A stretch of 64,000 nucleotides of DNA from Ostreococcus mediterraneus (GCA_012295225.1 WMKK01000005.1:130958-194957); one strand, 5' to 3'. Positions 1-11,121 are shown, numbered from the stretch's first letter. The notes: generated by a model from the letters alone, not told the origin. Translations and numbers: made by a program.

Positions 1-1131
1 ATCGTCGCTATCGCGTGCGTTAATCCCGAGCGCGTCTTCTAGCCCAAGCGGGAAATTTCTATCGCCTAAATACTCTTCCAACGACGTCTCGCCCGGTTGG
101 TACGCCCACACCAAACACGGCGTGCGCGCGCCCTCCACCTCGACATACGTCCCCAAGAACGGCGCACACCCCGCGGCTACGAGAGGTGCGCGCGCAATGC
201 GTCTATTAATGTACGCCTCGGCGTTTTGCAGCTCGCTCGAACCTTGTACACCCTTGGCAATTTTTATCACCAACTCCTTCCCGGTGGACGAATCCGTCGC
301 CGCAAACACCGTCCCAAAACTCCCCGCGCCGAGTCTACGCCCGCGCACGATGTTCTGCACGTCAAACTTCTTCTCCAGTGCCGTTCCAGCCGCGCGAGCG
401 AACGTTTGATCGAACAACCAGCTCAACACACCGGGCTTGGCGACTAAATAATACGCGCAAAAGACGTAAAACGCGAGCTCAGCTTCGGCGCCGTATCCGT
501 AGCTCTTCACGTAATACGCATACCCATTCGCGCTCTCAATCGCCCACTGATTCGAAACGATCGTCTTGACAAAATCAGGCGCGATCGCGTCGTACGCCGG
601 GTGCAAAATCGCGTTATACGCACCCGCGAACGCGTCCACGACGCCACTCGGGACATCCGGCAACGCCTCCTTCGCGCTCGTCACCCCATCCACCGCCTTC
701 ACCGCCTCCTTCGCCACCGCCTTCGCCGCCTTAAACGTTGGCTTTTGTACCCCACTCGCGATCGCATCCACCGCCGCCGCGGGAGACCCCGCGTTCGACG
801 CCACCGACGCACCGAACGAAGCGTTCGTCGTCGCAACCTTATCGGTCACCGCGCGCGCGACCGAGCTCACCGCCCCTTGCGCCCCCGCCCCCGCGCTCGA
901 CGACGCGCTCGACACCCCGAACGTGCTCGCCACGTCCTCCACGCCGAGAATCGCGCTCCAGCTCAGCGCATCGCCCGCGGCGTCGACGACACCAGCGCGT
1001 AGCACCAGGGCTGCGCCACCACCACGTCGCGCGATTCGCGCGCGCTCGCGACCGCGCCACGCGGCGCCGCGCGGGGCGAACCCGCGCACGCGCGCGAACG
1101 ACTCGCGTGCGATCGTTCGCGCGTCGAACAT
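1..1131 (-). CDS. STN7/STN8-like plastid Ser/Thr protein kinase, C-terminus off the window
   Basis: Partial gene: the reading frame runs through the left edge with no stop, so only about 377 N-terminal codons are present. Seen: an arginine-rich N-terminus typical of an organelle transit peptide, an Ala-rich linker, a hydrophobic stretch around residues 220-240, then a kinase P-loop (LGAGSFGTVF, about residue 265) and the VAIK-like lysine (ELVIKIAK). The following text (INRRIARAP, then CAPFLGTYV and LVWAYQPG, then DRNFPLGLE) matches the N-lobe style of the thylakoid kinases STN7/Stt7 and STN8, which phosphorylate LHCII or PSII core proteins during light acclimation. The HRD and DFG motifs lie outside the window. 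The start is the only in-frame ATG upstream of the transit-like segment. It diverges from the + gene that starts at 1200, with 68 bp between the two starts. Which STN subfamily it belongs to is not decidable from this part. Confidence 0.75.
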   Translation of the reverse strand, partial: MFDARTIARESFARVRGFAPRGAAWRGRERARIARRGGGAALVLRAGVVDAAGDALSWSAILGVEDVASTFGVSSASSSAGAGAQGAVSSVARAVTDKVATTNASFGASVASNAGSPAAAVDAIASGVQKPTFKAAKAVAKEAVKAVDGVTSAKEALPDVPSGVVDAFAGAYNAILHPAYDAIAPDFVKTIVSNQWAIESANGYAYYVKSYGYGAEAELAFYVFCAYYLVAKPGVLSWLFDQTFARAAGTALEKKFDVQNIVRGRRLGAGSFGTVFAATDSSTGKELVIKIAKGVQGSSELQNAEAYINRRIARAPLVAAGCAPFLGTYVEVEGARTPCLVWAYQPGETSLEEYLGDRNFPLGLEDALGINARDSDD

Positions 1132-1199
1132 CGCGCGTTCGCGAGCGAAAGCGAGCGCGCGGCGCGGTGTGCGGCATTGCGTGACTCGGACGCATCATC

Positions 1200-3917
1200 A
1201 TGGCGTTGACGATGATGGCGCCGCGCGCGGCGCGAGGGGCGCGCGGGCGCGCGATGACGGCGCGGAACGCGCGGCGCGGGTCGTCTCGACCGGTGGTGCG
1301 TCGCGCGGGCGCGGCGCGGGGCGGTGCGGGGCGCTCGCGCGGTGAGCTCGCGCGCGTGCACGCAGAGCATGGTCACGGCGATGACGACGTGCGCGACGCT
1401 GAGCGCGCGGCGATCGACGCGGTGACCGACGCGGGTGATCGTGAGGGCGTGGAGCGTGCGGATGCGGCGGCGGAGGCGTCGACGAGCGCGCGCGTGGAGG
1501 CGGTGGGCGATGGAGCTCGCGAGCGGGCGGCGGGCGGCGGCGAGGACGTCGGCGAGGACGTCGACGCGCACGGCGAGCACGAGGAGGAATACGAAGAGTA
1601 CGAAGAAGAGGTGGATTATGAATTTCATGACTACGTGGCGGACGCCAAGGCGCAGTTGTCGTTGCTGAAACCAGATTTTAGTTGGCGAGCCGCCGAGGCG
1701 TCGACGACGGCGGCGGCGGAGGCAGGCGCGTATAGGTTTTTAAGCGTACGCGCGCCGTATGTCGCGGCTGAGTCCGCGTACGCGCTCGATGCGCACTCTG
1801 TAGTAGGTACGATTATTGCGTGTGGGTCGATGTGGAGCGTGCGGGCGCTGAGGCGCGCGATGGAGGGGAGATTTGGCGTCGGCGCCGGCGCCGGCGTCGG
1901 CTCGAGCGGCGCCGCGCGCGAAATGACAGAAGAAGAACGTGTTCGAGAGGCCGAGTTACGTGCCGAACGCAAAGAGCGCGAAGAAACCGCCGAGAAAGAG
2001 CGTCGTCGCGTGCGTGATGAAGAAGAGGCGCGTGAGCGGGAGCGGCAGGAGACATTGGCGCGAATGCAAGCCGAAGCCGACGCCAAGGCGGCGGAGGAGG
2101 AGGAAAAACGCCGAGAGGAAATGCGCGCGGAATTACGGCGGAAAAACGCGGAAGAAAAAGCCAGGCTCGAAGCACGATTGAAAGCTGAAGCCGAGGCTAA
2201 AGCGGCACAGCTCGCGGCAGAGCGCGCAGAGCGAGATGCGGCGCGCGCGGAGAAGGAGCGACTCGAAGCCGAAGAACGCGCTCGACGGCAAATCGTGTGC
2301 GACGAGCGCGGCGAAATCGAGCACACCGTGAGTGCGGACATTTCAGTCGTCATGAAACGCGATAACGCCAGCGCGCCGGTCGATGTCACCGTCAGCGCGC
2401 GAGTTGGCATCAGTTCTGGCGCGAGTGAGACGTATTCGTACAAGACAGCCGACGTCGCTCGAGTCGCGGCGTTGGATTTGTGCTCCGTCATCGCCGCTCA
2501 AGCGATGACCGCATACGGCTCCGACGCGCGTTTACAAGACATGATGGGCAATGGGCCGCTTAAAAAGCTTCCCGGCATGGATGACCTCGAATTTGAGCAC
2601 TGGACGCGCGTGATGCAGGCGAGAATGGATAGCGAGCTCCGCACGTCAATCGTGCGGAGCGGCGCCGCGCTTGAAGTTAAACTCCGCGAAACCGGCGCCG
2701 CGGGTAAAGAAACCAGCAAATCCACGCTGCGATTTACTCGACGGTGTTTACCCATCGATGACGAGGCGAACATCACAAACAGAATGTCCACCGCGGTTGA
2801 TGTCGTGGCGGAATCCGTGCTCGCCGACGCCGCCGACGCCGCCTCAGGGACGACATCTGGCGTCGTCGAAGACGTCACCGCAATCATCGATCCCATCGAG
2901 TTCTACGAACTCGGCCAACTCCATGGCTTGCATCCATCCATAATTTTCCCCGCCGAGCACCCAGCCACGGGGCTTTCGGGCGAACTCATGGCGTCCATTC
3001 TCACGTTGTCGCACTTTGTTCGCCGAGCCGAACGCGATTTCGCCGAAGACGTTCGAGTCGCCGAACGCGCGAAACAAATCGCCGCCACTCTCGTTGGTCG
3101 TAGTGCCAACAAACAAGGCTCGTGGCGCGCGATGTATCTGGACGGCTTTACCGGCGACGCCCTCACGTCGGCGAGCGCGATGGCGGATACGGTGCTCCCG
3201 GACGATGACGCCATTCGAATGTTGCTCAACGCCGCTGTGGAGGACCAACGTCGACGCGCTGCGGGCGAGCAAAGTGCATTCGAAGAAGAATGGCCCGATG
3301 CTGATGTCGTGCGCAAGCAGCGGTTGAAGGAAATCCGTGAAAACCAACCCATTACCGAGCGATTGTGGGCGCTGAGGAACTCGGCGGCGCAATTAGCGCA
3401 GTCGGGATCCAAAGCACAGGCGCGGTCGATGCTCGAAGAGGCGCTCGAGCTACGTAAGCGGGACGTGTTAAAGAAAGGCGACGACGACGAGCACACGCCT
3501 GAGGCGCTGCCAGAGTTATTAGCGCTTGTCAAGTTGCTCGAAACCGTCGACGCGTGGGCGGATGATTGCGCGAAGGCGCGCGTTGACGTCTTACGCGCGG
3601 TGTCATCCGCCGCCGACGTAGTCGCCGACAGAGATGGCGACGCGCCCGCCGCCGCTGCGCTCTTCGAATGCGCCATGAGCGAATATGCGCCGTTTCTCCA
3701 AGCTTACAGTGATGATGACGATGACGCGTTGTATGACATTTTGAGCGCGCTGCGGGCAAGCGTGGACGCGCGATGGAGCGCCGCGGGCGTTGACCCGGCG
3801 GATGTCGACGCCAGAGAAGAGACGATGACCACCGTCGTCGGCGCGCACAGCGCCGTCGACGCCATCACGCGCGTGTACACCAAAGAACTCGAGGCCAGAC
3901 GACGTCTCGGGCCTTAA
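1200..3917 (+). CDS. Unrecognised plastid-type protein with long charged coiled coil (905 aa)
   Basis: I do not recognise the family. The first ~70 residues are Arg/Ala-rich and lack acidic residues, as in an organelle transit peptide. Next comes an acidic stretch with runs of Glu and Tyr (residues ~122-140), and a short hydrophobic segment near residue 205. Residues ~240-370 form an uninterrupted Glu/Arg/Ala/Lys heptad-like coiled coil (EEERVREAELRAERKERE and similar). The C-terminal half is a mixed, probably helical globular region. Residues ~680-760 (RNSAAQLAQSGSKAQARSML onward) resemble one TPR-like helical pair. Codon use fits neighbouring genes, so this is very likely a real single-exon gene. 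It converges on the next gene with 65 bp between stop codons. A structural or plastid-division role would only be a guess. Confidence 0.8.
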   Translation: MALTMMAPRAARGARGRAMTARNARRGSSRPVVRRAGAARGGAGRSRGELARVHAEHGHGDDDVRDAERAAIDAVTDAGDREGVERADAAAEASTSARVEAVGDGARERAAGGGEDVGEDVDAHGEHEEEYEEYEEEVDYEFHDYVADAKAQLSLLKPDFSWRAAEASTTAAAEAGAYRFLSVRAPYVAAESAYALDAHSVVGTIIACGSMWSVRALRRAMEGRFGVGAGAGVGSSGAAREMTEEERVREAELRAERKEREETAEKERRRVRDEEEARERERQETLARMQAEADAKAAEEEEKRREEMRAELRRKNAEEKARLEARLKAEAEAKAAQLAAERAERDAARAEKERLEAEERARRQIVCDERGEIEHTVSADISVVMKRDNASAPVDVTVSARVGISSGASETYSYKTADVARVAALDLCSVIAAQAMTAYGSDARLQDMMGNGPLKKLPGMDDLEFEHWTRVMQARMDSELRTSIVRSGAALEVKLRETGAAGKETSKSTLRFTRRCLPIDDEANITNRMSTAVDVVAESVLADAADAASGTTSGVVEDVTAIIDPIEFYELGQLHGLHPSIIFPAEHPATGLSGELMASILTLSHFVRRAERDFAEDVRVAERAKQIAATLVGRSANKQGSWRAMYLDGFTGDALTSASAMADTVLPDDDAIRMLLNAAVEDQRRRAAGEQSAFEEEWPDADVVRKQRLKEIRENQPITERLWALRNSAAQLAQSGSKAQARSMLEEALELRKRDVLKKGDDDEHTPEALPELLALVKLLETVDAWADDCAKARVDVLRAVSSAADVVADRDGDAPAAAALFECAMSEYAPFLQAYSDDDDDALYDILSALRASVDARWSAAGVDPADVDAREETMTTVVGAHSAVDAITRVYTKELEARRRLGP

Positions 3918-3982
3918 ATAGATAGATTTTGCCGTTGATATGATTCTTTTAATTCTATTCGTCGCTACAGTACAGGTGTCGT

Positions 3983-6015
3983 TCACGGCCGCCAGAGCTT
4001 CGACAGCGAGCGGTTCATTTCAGAAAACGCGCGCGTCGTGGCTTCACCAGCCGCGGTGAATGATGCCGACGTCGCCGATGCGACGTCGGCAATTTTTGTC
4101 TTTGCCGTATCCATGACACTTGGCGCGTCTTCGCCGTCGACAGCATCCGGGACGTCGTCGACGACGTCGATGTCGCGGATGTCCCGTTCAGGAATATGAC
4201 ATCGCATCGCCGTCGATGCCGCTCGGATAGTTAAATACGACGACACCGCAGGCATGAGCTCGGCGATTAAAATAGGCATGTTTGCAGCCGTGAATACGCT
4301 TCGGGACATTTCGCGATAGAGCTCGACGGATAAAGCACGCGCAAAGGCATCGTCGGCGAGCCGGTTGACGACGCCGGGCTCCGCGTCTCTAGCGGCGGCG
4401 TATGCGCGTATGCGCGCGGCTTGTTTCGCCGCCGCGCGCTGCGCCTCGCGCGTCGCTCGAGATCCGCATTCTGTCACCGAGCGAATGGCGGCTGCGGTTT
4501 TCTCCTTGGCGTCGTCGCTGAGCTTTTTTAGCTTGGCGTTGAGCGCTTCGGCGAAACTCTGCGACTGAGACGTCCCCGTCTCGCCATCATCTCCGTCATC
4601 GGTGAACATTCCGCGGTCGAACGCGCTCGTAGACTCTAAATCATCCATCAAATCATCAACATCAAATTCCTCCACTAAAGGCCTCGCGGTGAGCAACGCG
4701 TTTGCATCGGCGCCAAAGAAACACGCGAGGGCGGAGACGATGATTTTCGGCTCGAGCGCCGACGCGCCTTCATCAGCCGCGCCAAGTATCGCAATCGCCA
4801 CGCATAACCGCACGCGAATGGTAAAATACATCACCAACGCTGGCAGTGCGGTGATGGGCGCGGCGAGCGGGCCGCCGAGAGAAAGTACAGTACCGGCGGC
4901 GAAGGATTTCGTGCTGTCGGCGTAAATCATCCGCTTCAACGCGCCGGCGTCCAAATTCGGGTTGGATTCGCGGTGTCGCGCCGCGAGCGCCGACGCGCCG
5001 AGCACGCCCACACTCGGAACGCCCTCGACAGCACCGACGATGATACGTTCGAGCATGTGGTTCGCCGCTGAAGACGACGCTGTGGCATCGACAGTCGCAC
5101 ATCGGCTACGCGCGGCGGTCCAAAACGTCACGCAGTCGCGCATCGGCTGATACTCTCGCAAAATATCCCTCACGCGCGTCTGGATGAGATGTTTCACGCG
5201 CGACGCGATGGCGGCTATCAATTTTCGCTCGTCTATCGTCGCTTCGGCCCAAGCAAGCGTCGATACCGTCTCGTCATCGTCGTCAAAGTCGTCGTCAAAG
5301 TCGTCGTCGGATGACACCGAGCCGAGCAATCGAACGGCATCCACGACTCTACAGTCCCCGCATAATCCTACAAGCGACGACACGTCTACGCTATCGCCAT
5401 CGCCGCTGGCATTTTCAATGACACAGAATACATTTTTTTCATCTCTCACGCGCGCTCGAGCCGCGTCGAGTGCGACGCAAAGCGACGAATCGTCGGCGTC
5501 CGCGGCGTCCGCGAACACGACGGCGATATCGCCAGCGATATCGCTTGCATCCCATTCGCGCGCGCGCACCGCCTCGGCGCGCGCACCGCTCGGTAAGCCA
5601 TCGCCTAAAGCGCACACGACGCGCACGTCGGCGTACGCACGGCGCCGGTCGAGGCAGGAGACGACGATGGGCTCGCGACACCTCGCCGCGACGGCTCTCA
5701 ACCGACGCAGCGTCGCGTCTCTCTCCGTCCCGCATTCGGGCAGCACGTCGTGCGCGAGATCGATGATGGATTCGACATCGCGTAATATTTCGACGCGTAG
5801 GATGTCCTGGACGAGGCGCGAACGATGCGAGGGGTTAGCGCGGCGTCCATCGACGTGTGAACGCACAGAGGCTGGGACAACAAAAGTCGTTACGTTACCT
5901 TGCGAACGAGCGCGTCGGCGTCGCGCTCGATATCGATCCAACACCCGAGCGCGCGCAAGACATCGTACGGGATGTCGAGTGCGTCGGGCGCGTCGGCATT
6001 CGCCGCGTCTGACAT
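3983..6015 (-). CDS. Unrecognised membrane-associated protein (646 aa), one 5' intron
   Basis: Two exons are inferred: 5899-6015 (39 codons, starting MSDAANADAPDAL) and 3983-5806. The 92-bp intron (5807-5898) runs from GTAACG to a CAG acceptor and keeps the frame. An alternative CAG 50 bp upstream of that acceptor would break it. Evidence for splicing is that the exon-1 frame is protein-like while the unspliced frame upstream is Arg-rich nonsense. The protein has an acidic region with Asp runs (around residue 220) and a Gly/Ala/Leu-rich hydrophobic zone around residues 360-420 that could hold two membrane helices. The rest is Ala/Asp-rich helix, including a Lys/Ala helix near residue 500. No catalytic motif was seen and the family was not recognised. 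This is the only intron in the window without the ACTGAC branch-like motif; it has GCTAAC instead. The next upstream gene on the same strand ends at 6129. Confidence 0.7.
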
Positions 6016-6128
6016 GCGCGCGGCGCGGTGTGAGGCTTTGCCGTCGGTTACGCAAAAAGTTGAATAAAAAGTTTTAGCGATTGATTTTACAGCTATTTGG
6101 TAGAGCGTCGCACCGTGTGTGCGTGCAC

Positions 6129-8170
6129 TTACGCGAGTTCGAATGCGTTTTGCAAATTACGCTCGTGCCGCGCGCCTTTGGGTGGAGTTGGGAGGATAAA
6201 TTCATCCGCGTCCGCGTTGAGCGTGGATGCCGTACGCGAAGAGTCCCGCGTGCGCTCCGGCGTGGCAATCTCTGCCGCTGCGGCTTGCATGGATGCTGAG
6301 ATTTCGGGAAGAGCGTTCTCCATGGATGTCACCCATCGCTTGCTTTCACCATCGTCTACGGTGGTTTCAACAGGATCGGCAGCTTTGTCGAAGTCGTCAT
6401 CGGCGTCGCCCATTTGATTTGCCACGAGCTCTTCAATTTGAGCCTCTTCTTCAGCCTCAAATTGAGCAATGATGGCGTCGATATCTGCGCCCGTTTCTGC
6501 GAGCATCGTGCGCAGCGCATCGACGCGTCTACCTTCTTGACCGAGACACACGAGGAGATCGGCCAGCTCTTCTTGGGCATCGGCGGTACCGGCGGCGTAG
6601 CCTTCAGCGTAGCCTTCTTCTTTGCCTCGCGCGAACGCCTCGGCGACCGCTTCAGAGCTCGGCGCTTCGCTAATAGCACCCTGTCGTTCGGCAATGGACG
6701 TTTCGAGAGTTTGAATCTTGGTCGTCAGCGCTTCGATTTCGGCATCCTTTTCTCTCGTCGTCGACGACATGGCATCCTCCAGCGCTTGTCTCACCGCGCG
6801 CATTTCTTCGAGTTCGAGCACGCGAGCGTCGACGTTGGCTTGAAGGTCTGCAATCGCTTTGTCGTGAACTGCGCGTTCTACCCAATCGTCATAGTCTTCG
6901 TCGCCACCGTCCCAGTACCACTCCTGCGTGGCGTCGTCAAATTTCCATCGAGGGTCGTACTCGTAATCCTCGTGTCCCTCGTATCCTTGCCATTCTTGTA
7001 CGCCTGATTCCGCGTTGACATCTTGTGCGACGGCATCGAATGCACTCGCATCGACATTGTCGGTGGTTTCGCCGCCCCACGGGACAGCCGCAGGTTCAGA
7101 AGCGATGGGGTCGTCGCGCGCGTCGACGGCCCATTCGCTCCCAGCGGCGACGTGCTCCCACTGCGGTTGTTCAGTCGCTAAAGACGCGTTGGCTTCGCCC
7201 ATATCGCCCACATTGTCACCATACGCCTCATATACGCCGCTGTGGTCGACATTACTAGTCGGCGCGTCCCAGCGCTCTTGGTTGTCACCCTCGGGATCTA
7301 TCCAACCGTCGCCCGCGTTTGTCTCAAACGCGCCGGGCGCTGCAGGGACATCCTCCGCCGGCGCGTCCACATCAGCGCTCGCGCTCGCACTCTCGCCAGC
7401 TAATGGGACGTTCTGTATCGCGTCACCCTTGCCCGTGTCGTCATCAGCCGTCGCCACCTCGCGCCGCGCAGGTTGCATCAACGACAACGTTTCTTCTTCG
7501 CGAGGCGTCTCGCTCGCCGCCGCCGGCGCGGGAACGAAAAACTGCATCCCACTCGGCGGCATCATCGCCCCACCAACTGGCGCCGCACTCGGTATGAACG
7601 CACTCATGCCACCCAACGGCGCGACGGGTGCGGCAGACGTCATCCCATCTCTCGCGAATACGTCGACGTATCTCGACCGCGTCCCAGTCGCCGGGCTCCC
7701 GCCTCCCCCGGCACCCACAGGCGGAACGTTCGACCCCGCACTCACGGGCGAACCATCGCCACCGCTTCCATACGCATCGTATCGCACGGGCATCACCGGC
7801 GGCGCGCTCAGCCCGGCGGTGGCGTCCGCGGTCGCGTTCGCCGGAGCGTTCTTGTCCACCCACGCCTTGAGCGTCTCATCATAGTAAAACGAGCTCTCTT
7901 CCCCGAGTTTCGCGCGCGTCACCTTTTTCCCCGTGCCCTGTGTGGTTGAATGCGTGCAGAACGCGCGCGAGGTCAGTGTTTATCTCACGAGCGGCGCGAT
8001 GAGGACGAGTAATCGCTGCAATTGATCCAACGCAAAGGAAGATCTCTGCAACTGCTGCGTCGGTGCTACGACGACATTGTTCGCGCGCGAGAGCCGACGA
8101 GAGGACGTACGATGCCGAACACGCGACCGAACATGGATTTCGGTGCGTCGTTGTCTGCGTCGGCGCCCAT
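6129..8170 (-). CDS. Short Sec16-like protein (COPII/ER exit site type), 622 aa, one 5' intron
   Basis: Exon 1 is 8111-8170 (MGADADNDAPKSMFGRVFGI) and exon 2 is 6129-7937. The 173-bp intron starts GTACGT, ends CACACAG and carries ACTGAC 34 nt before the acceptor. Splicing joins the frames in phase 0 and yields KLGEESSFYYDETLKAWV at about residues 28-45, the signature found near the C-terminus of plant Sec16, a scaffold at ER exit sites. A Pro/Gly/Ala-rich low-complexity region follows. Around residue 350 there is a second aromatic motif, YDPRWKFDDATQEWYW. Then come a coiled coil (about residues 375-430) and an acidic C-terminus. The large conserved central domain of Sec16 is absent, so this is either a minimal homologue or a different protein sharing the motif. 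A TGTAA element lies 37 nt past the stop (complement of 6088-6092). Confidence 0.65.
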
Positions 8171-8505
8171 GGCTGACGACGCGCGTGACGGGAAGTGAAG
8201 GAGGGTGTCGCGCTCGCGTCGTGACTCGACGCACAAGAAGAGAAGAAGGCTTTCATCGAGAGACGACGACACGACGACGAATGGATGCGTGAACGAACGG
8301 AGGAACGTACGTACGAAAATAATGGTAAACATCACTAAGGATATGATTATGAGCAAAGGTCTACATCAAGATATCGGTATTTGCTGGGAAAGAATGTGCG
8401 CGCCCGCAGCGCGGGGAGCGACGCTTGTCTAAAAGCGTCGGTCCTCGCGACGATGGGCGTGGAGAAGGGGATCGATTACACATTACGACTTTTGTGTGGT
8501 AATGT
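8171..8505. other. Intergenic region between Hsp70-fusion 3' end and Sec16-like start
   Basis: It lies between two minus-strand genes and has no convincing coding frame. It holds a perfect 8-bp stem hairpin at 8419-8440, and TGTAA on the minus strand (complement of 8476-8480) 26 nt past the upstream gene's stop, a likely polyadenylation signal. The rest is presumably promoter for the Sec16-like gene. Confidence 0.6.
8419..8440. other. Perfect 8-bp stem hairpin downstream of the Hsp70-fusion gene
   Basis: CGACGCTT (8419-8426) pairs with AAGCGTCG (8433-8440) across a 6-nt loop. It lies 66-87 nt beyond the minus-strand stop, past the TGTAA element, so it may be in the 3' flank rather than the mRNA. 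Confidence 0.6.
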
Positions 8506-11121
8506 TTAATCCGTGCCTTCGTATTCACGCATGCGCATCAACTTCTCATCTTCGGCAGCCATGCGCTCGGCTTCAGCGCACATGGCTTCGATTTCCTCCG
8601 GAGTCAAACGGCCGCGGTCGTGTTGGAGCGAAACGTTGGCTTCGACGCCAGTGACGCGATCCTTGGCGGTGACGGTCAACAAACCGTTGGTGTTGACTTC
8701 GAAAGTAACATCAATCTTAGGCGTGCCGGCTTCAGCGCGCTCGATGCCAGAAATTTGGAACTCGCCGAGCAAGTGGTTACCGTCGGTGTTCGAGCGCTCG
8801 CCTTCAAAGATGCGAACGTCGATTTCGTCTTGGTTGTCGTACACAGTGGTGAACTCAGACTTCTTTTTGCACGGAATGGCGGTGTTACGCGGGACAACCT
8901 TGGCGAATTGACGGCCTTCGCACTCGACACCGAGAGAAAGCGGGACGACATCCATGAGCAAAACGCGGGAGGTTTGCTTGTCGCGGACGCCAGCCAAAAT
9001 CGCGCCTTGCACGGCGGCGCCGTACGCGACGGCTTCATCGGGGTGAACAGACTTGTTGAGCGCCTTACCGTCAAAGTATTCGGTAAGAATGGCTTGCACA
9101 CGCGGCACACGGGTGGAGCCACCGACGAGAACGATTTCGTCGACTTCTTCCTTCTTCTTGGAGGCGTCGGAGAGCACTCGCTTGACAGAGTCCAAGCATC
9201 GTTGGAACGTCGGCTCGCAAACCTTTTCGAATTGTTCGCGGGTAATCTTCAACGCAATCTCGACTTCACCGATGAAGCATTCAATAGTGGTGACGTTAGA
9301 GACGGACAAGTCACGCTTGGCCTTTTCGCACGCCGTACGCAACTTGCGGAGCGCCTTTTCGTCACCCGCAAAGATGTCGCTGCCGCGCTCCTTTTCAATC
9401 TCCTTGCGCGCATAGTTGGCGAGCGTGGTGTCGAAATCTTCACCACCCAAGTGAGTGTCACCAGCGGTGGAGAGAACTTCGAAGACGCCGTCTTGCAAGT
9501 TCAACAAAGACACATCAAAGGTACCACCACCGAGATCAAACACCAAGATGCATTGGTTCTTGACGACTTCGCCGTCGACTTCGCGGCGATCGAGACCGTA
9601 CGCGAGCGCCGCGGCGGTCGGCTCGTTGATGATACGGAGCACGTCGAGGCCAGCAATGGCACCGGCATCCTTGGTTTGGCGACGCTGAGCGTCGGAGAAA
9701 TACGCCGGGACGGTAATCACAGCCTTGGTGACCGGGCAGCCAAGTTGCGCCTCGGCGGTCGCCTTCATCTTTTGCAAAACCATGGCGGAAATTTGCTCCG
9801 GGGCAAACTCCTTGTTCTCGCCGTTCACTTCAACCTCAATCACGGGCTTACCACCGTTACCTTCCTTGACGGTGAACGGCATCAACTTGAGCTCTTCATC
9901 GCACTCGCTGAATTGGCGACCAATGATACGCTTGATGTTGAACAACGTGTTCTTCGGGTTGATGGCCGCTTGACGCTTGGCGGCGTCGCCGACGAGACGA
10001 CCTTGGTCGGTGAAAGACACCCAAGACGGGGTCGTGCGGTCACCTTCGGCGTTCAACAACACGTGCGCTTCACCGTTTCTCCACACGGAGACGCAAGAGT
10101 ACGTCGTACCGAGATCGATACCGATGACGTGCTCGTCGAGCGTAACGTTATCCATTTGCGCGCTCAACTTGGCGGCTTCAATCTTAGCCTTTTGCGCCAA
10201 CTTGGCTTCACCCAAACCTTCAATCAAGTTGTTGTTCTTCGGGTCCACGGCTAAACCACGCTCGTACGCACCCATGGCGTCGTGCAAGAAACCAGACTTG
10301 AACAACGCGAAACCGAGGCGAGAATACCCCTTGGCGAAATCCGGCTTGAGCTCGATGCACCGGCGCGCGTCGGCGCACGCCTTGGAATATTGCTCCAAGT
10401 TGGCGTAGCACGCAGAGCGGTTGGAGTAGAAAATGTGATCATACGGATCGCAATCGAGCGCCTTGGTGAATTCACTCGTCGCTTCGTAGTAGCGACCGGC
10501 GGAGAACGCGTTGTTCCCGGCAGCCTTGTGCTTACCCGCTTGTTGCTTCATCGCGGGCGTGACCTATACGCGAAGACGCAAAGCGCGCTTTTGTCAGTAC
10601 GCGAACGACGACCACGACGACTTCGACGTCATCACCACCACACACACCACACACAGCGCACCACACACACCCACGCGCGTTCCCACGCGCCCCGCGCGCG
10701 CGCGCACACCCACGACCACCGCGCCCGCGTCCCCGCGCGCGCGACCGCCCTCGCGATAAGGGTCTGCGTCCCAGCCCCGTCGAGCCCGTCCCGCGTCACC
10801 CCCTCCGCCGTCTCCGTGCGTCCCAGCGCGCGACCACGACACACCGCGCGTCGCGCGCGCCGACGCCACCACCCCAGTCGCACCACCACCGCGCGCGTCA
10901 CCACCGCGCGAAGCCCGACGGCGCGCGTCGCGTCACCCGCGCGATCGGCGGCTGGCGGCGCACCGCATCGGCGTCATCATCATCATCATCCTCCTCCGCG
11001 CATCGTCCGCGCATCGCGCGCGAATCGCCGCGCGTACCTGGATGAGATCATCGTCATCGTGCGCGACGACGGGCGCGGCGGCGGCGGCGCCCGTCGTCTT
11101 CTTCGTCTTACTCGGAGCCAT
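8506..11121 (-). CDS. TPR-Hsp70 fusion chaperone without the C-terminal lid (713 aa)
   Basis: Exon 1 is 11038-11121 (28 codons, starting MAPSKTKKTTG) and exon 2 is 8506-10563. The 474-bp intron has donor CAG/GTACGC, ACTGAC 29 nt before the acceptor, and acceptor TATAG, joining in phase 0. If the intron is wrong, an in-frame ATG at 10551 still gives 681 aa. Residues ~33-145 are three TPR units close to the TPR1 domain of STI1/Hop (YSNRSACYANLEQYSKA, KPDFAKGYSRLGFAL). A short helix leads into a full Hsp70 nucleotide-binding domain (GIDLGTTYSC near 176, VFDLGGGTFDVSLL, IVLVGGSTRVP) and the beta substrate-binding domain (MDVVPLSLGVE). The protein stops soon after RGRLTPEEIEAM, near the position equivalent to residue ~530 of cytosolic Hsp70. 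The helical lid and EEVD tail are therefore missing. No transit or signal peptide is seen, so it is probably cytosolic. It diverges from the phosphatase-like gene at 11924. Confidence 0.85.

Noticed and set aside
8620-10254. 544-aa open frame on the + strand opposite the Hsp70 fusion
   Set aside because: It is an exact antisense shadow of a strongly conserved chaperone frame; its composition has no domain signal.
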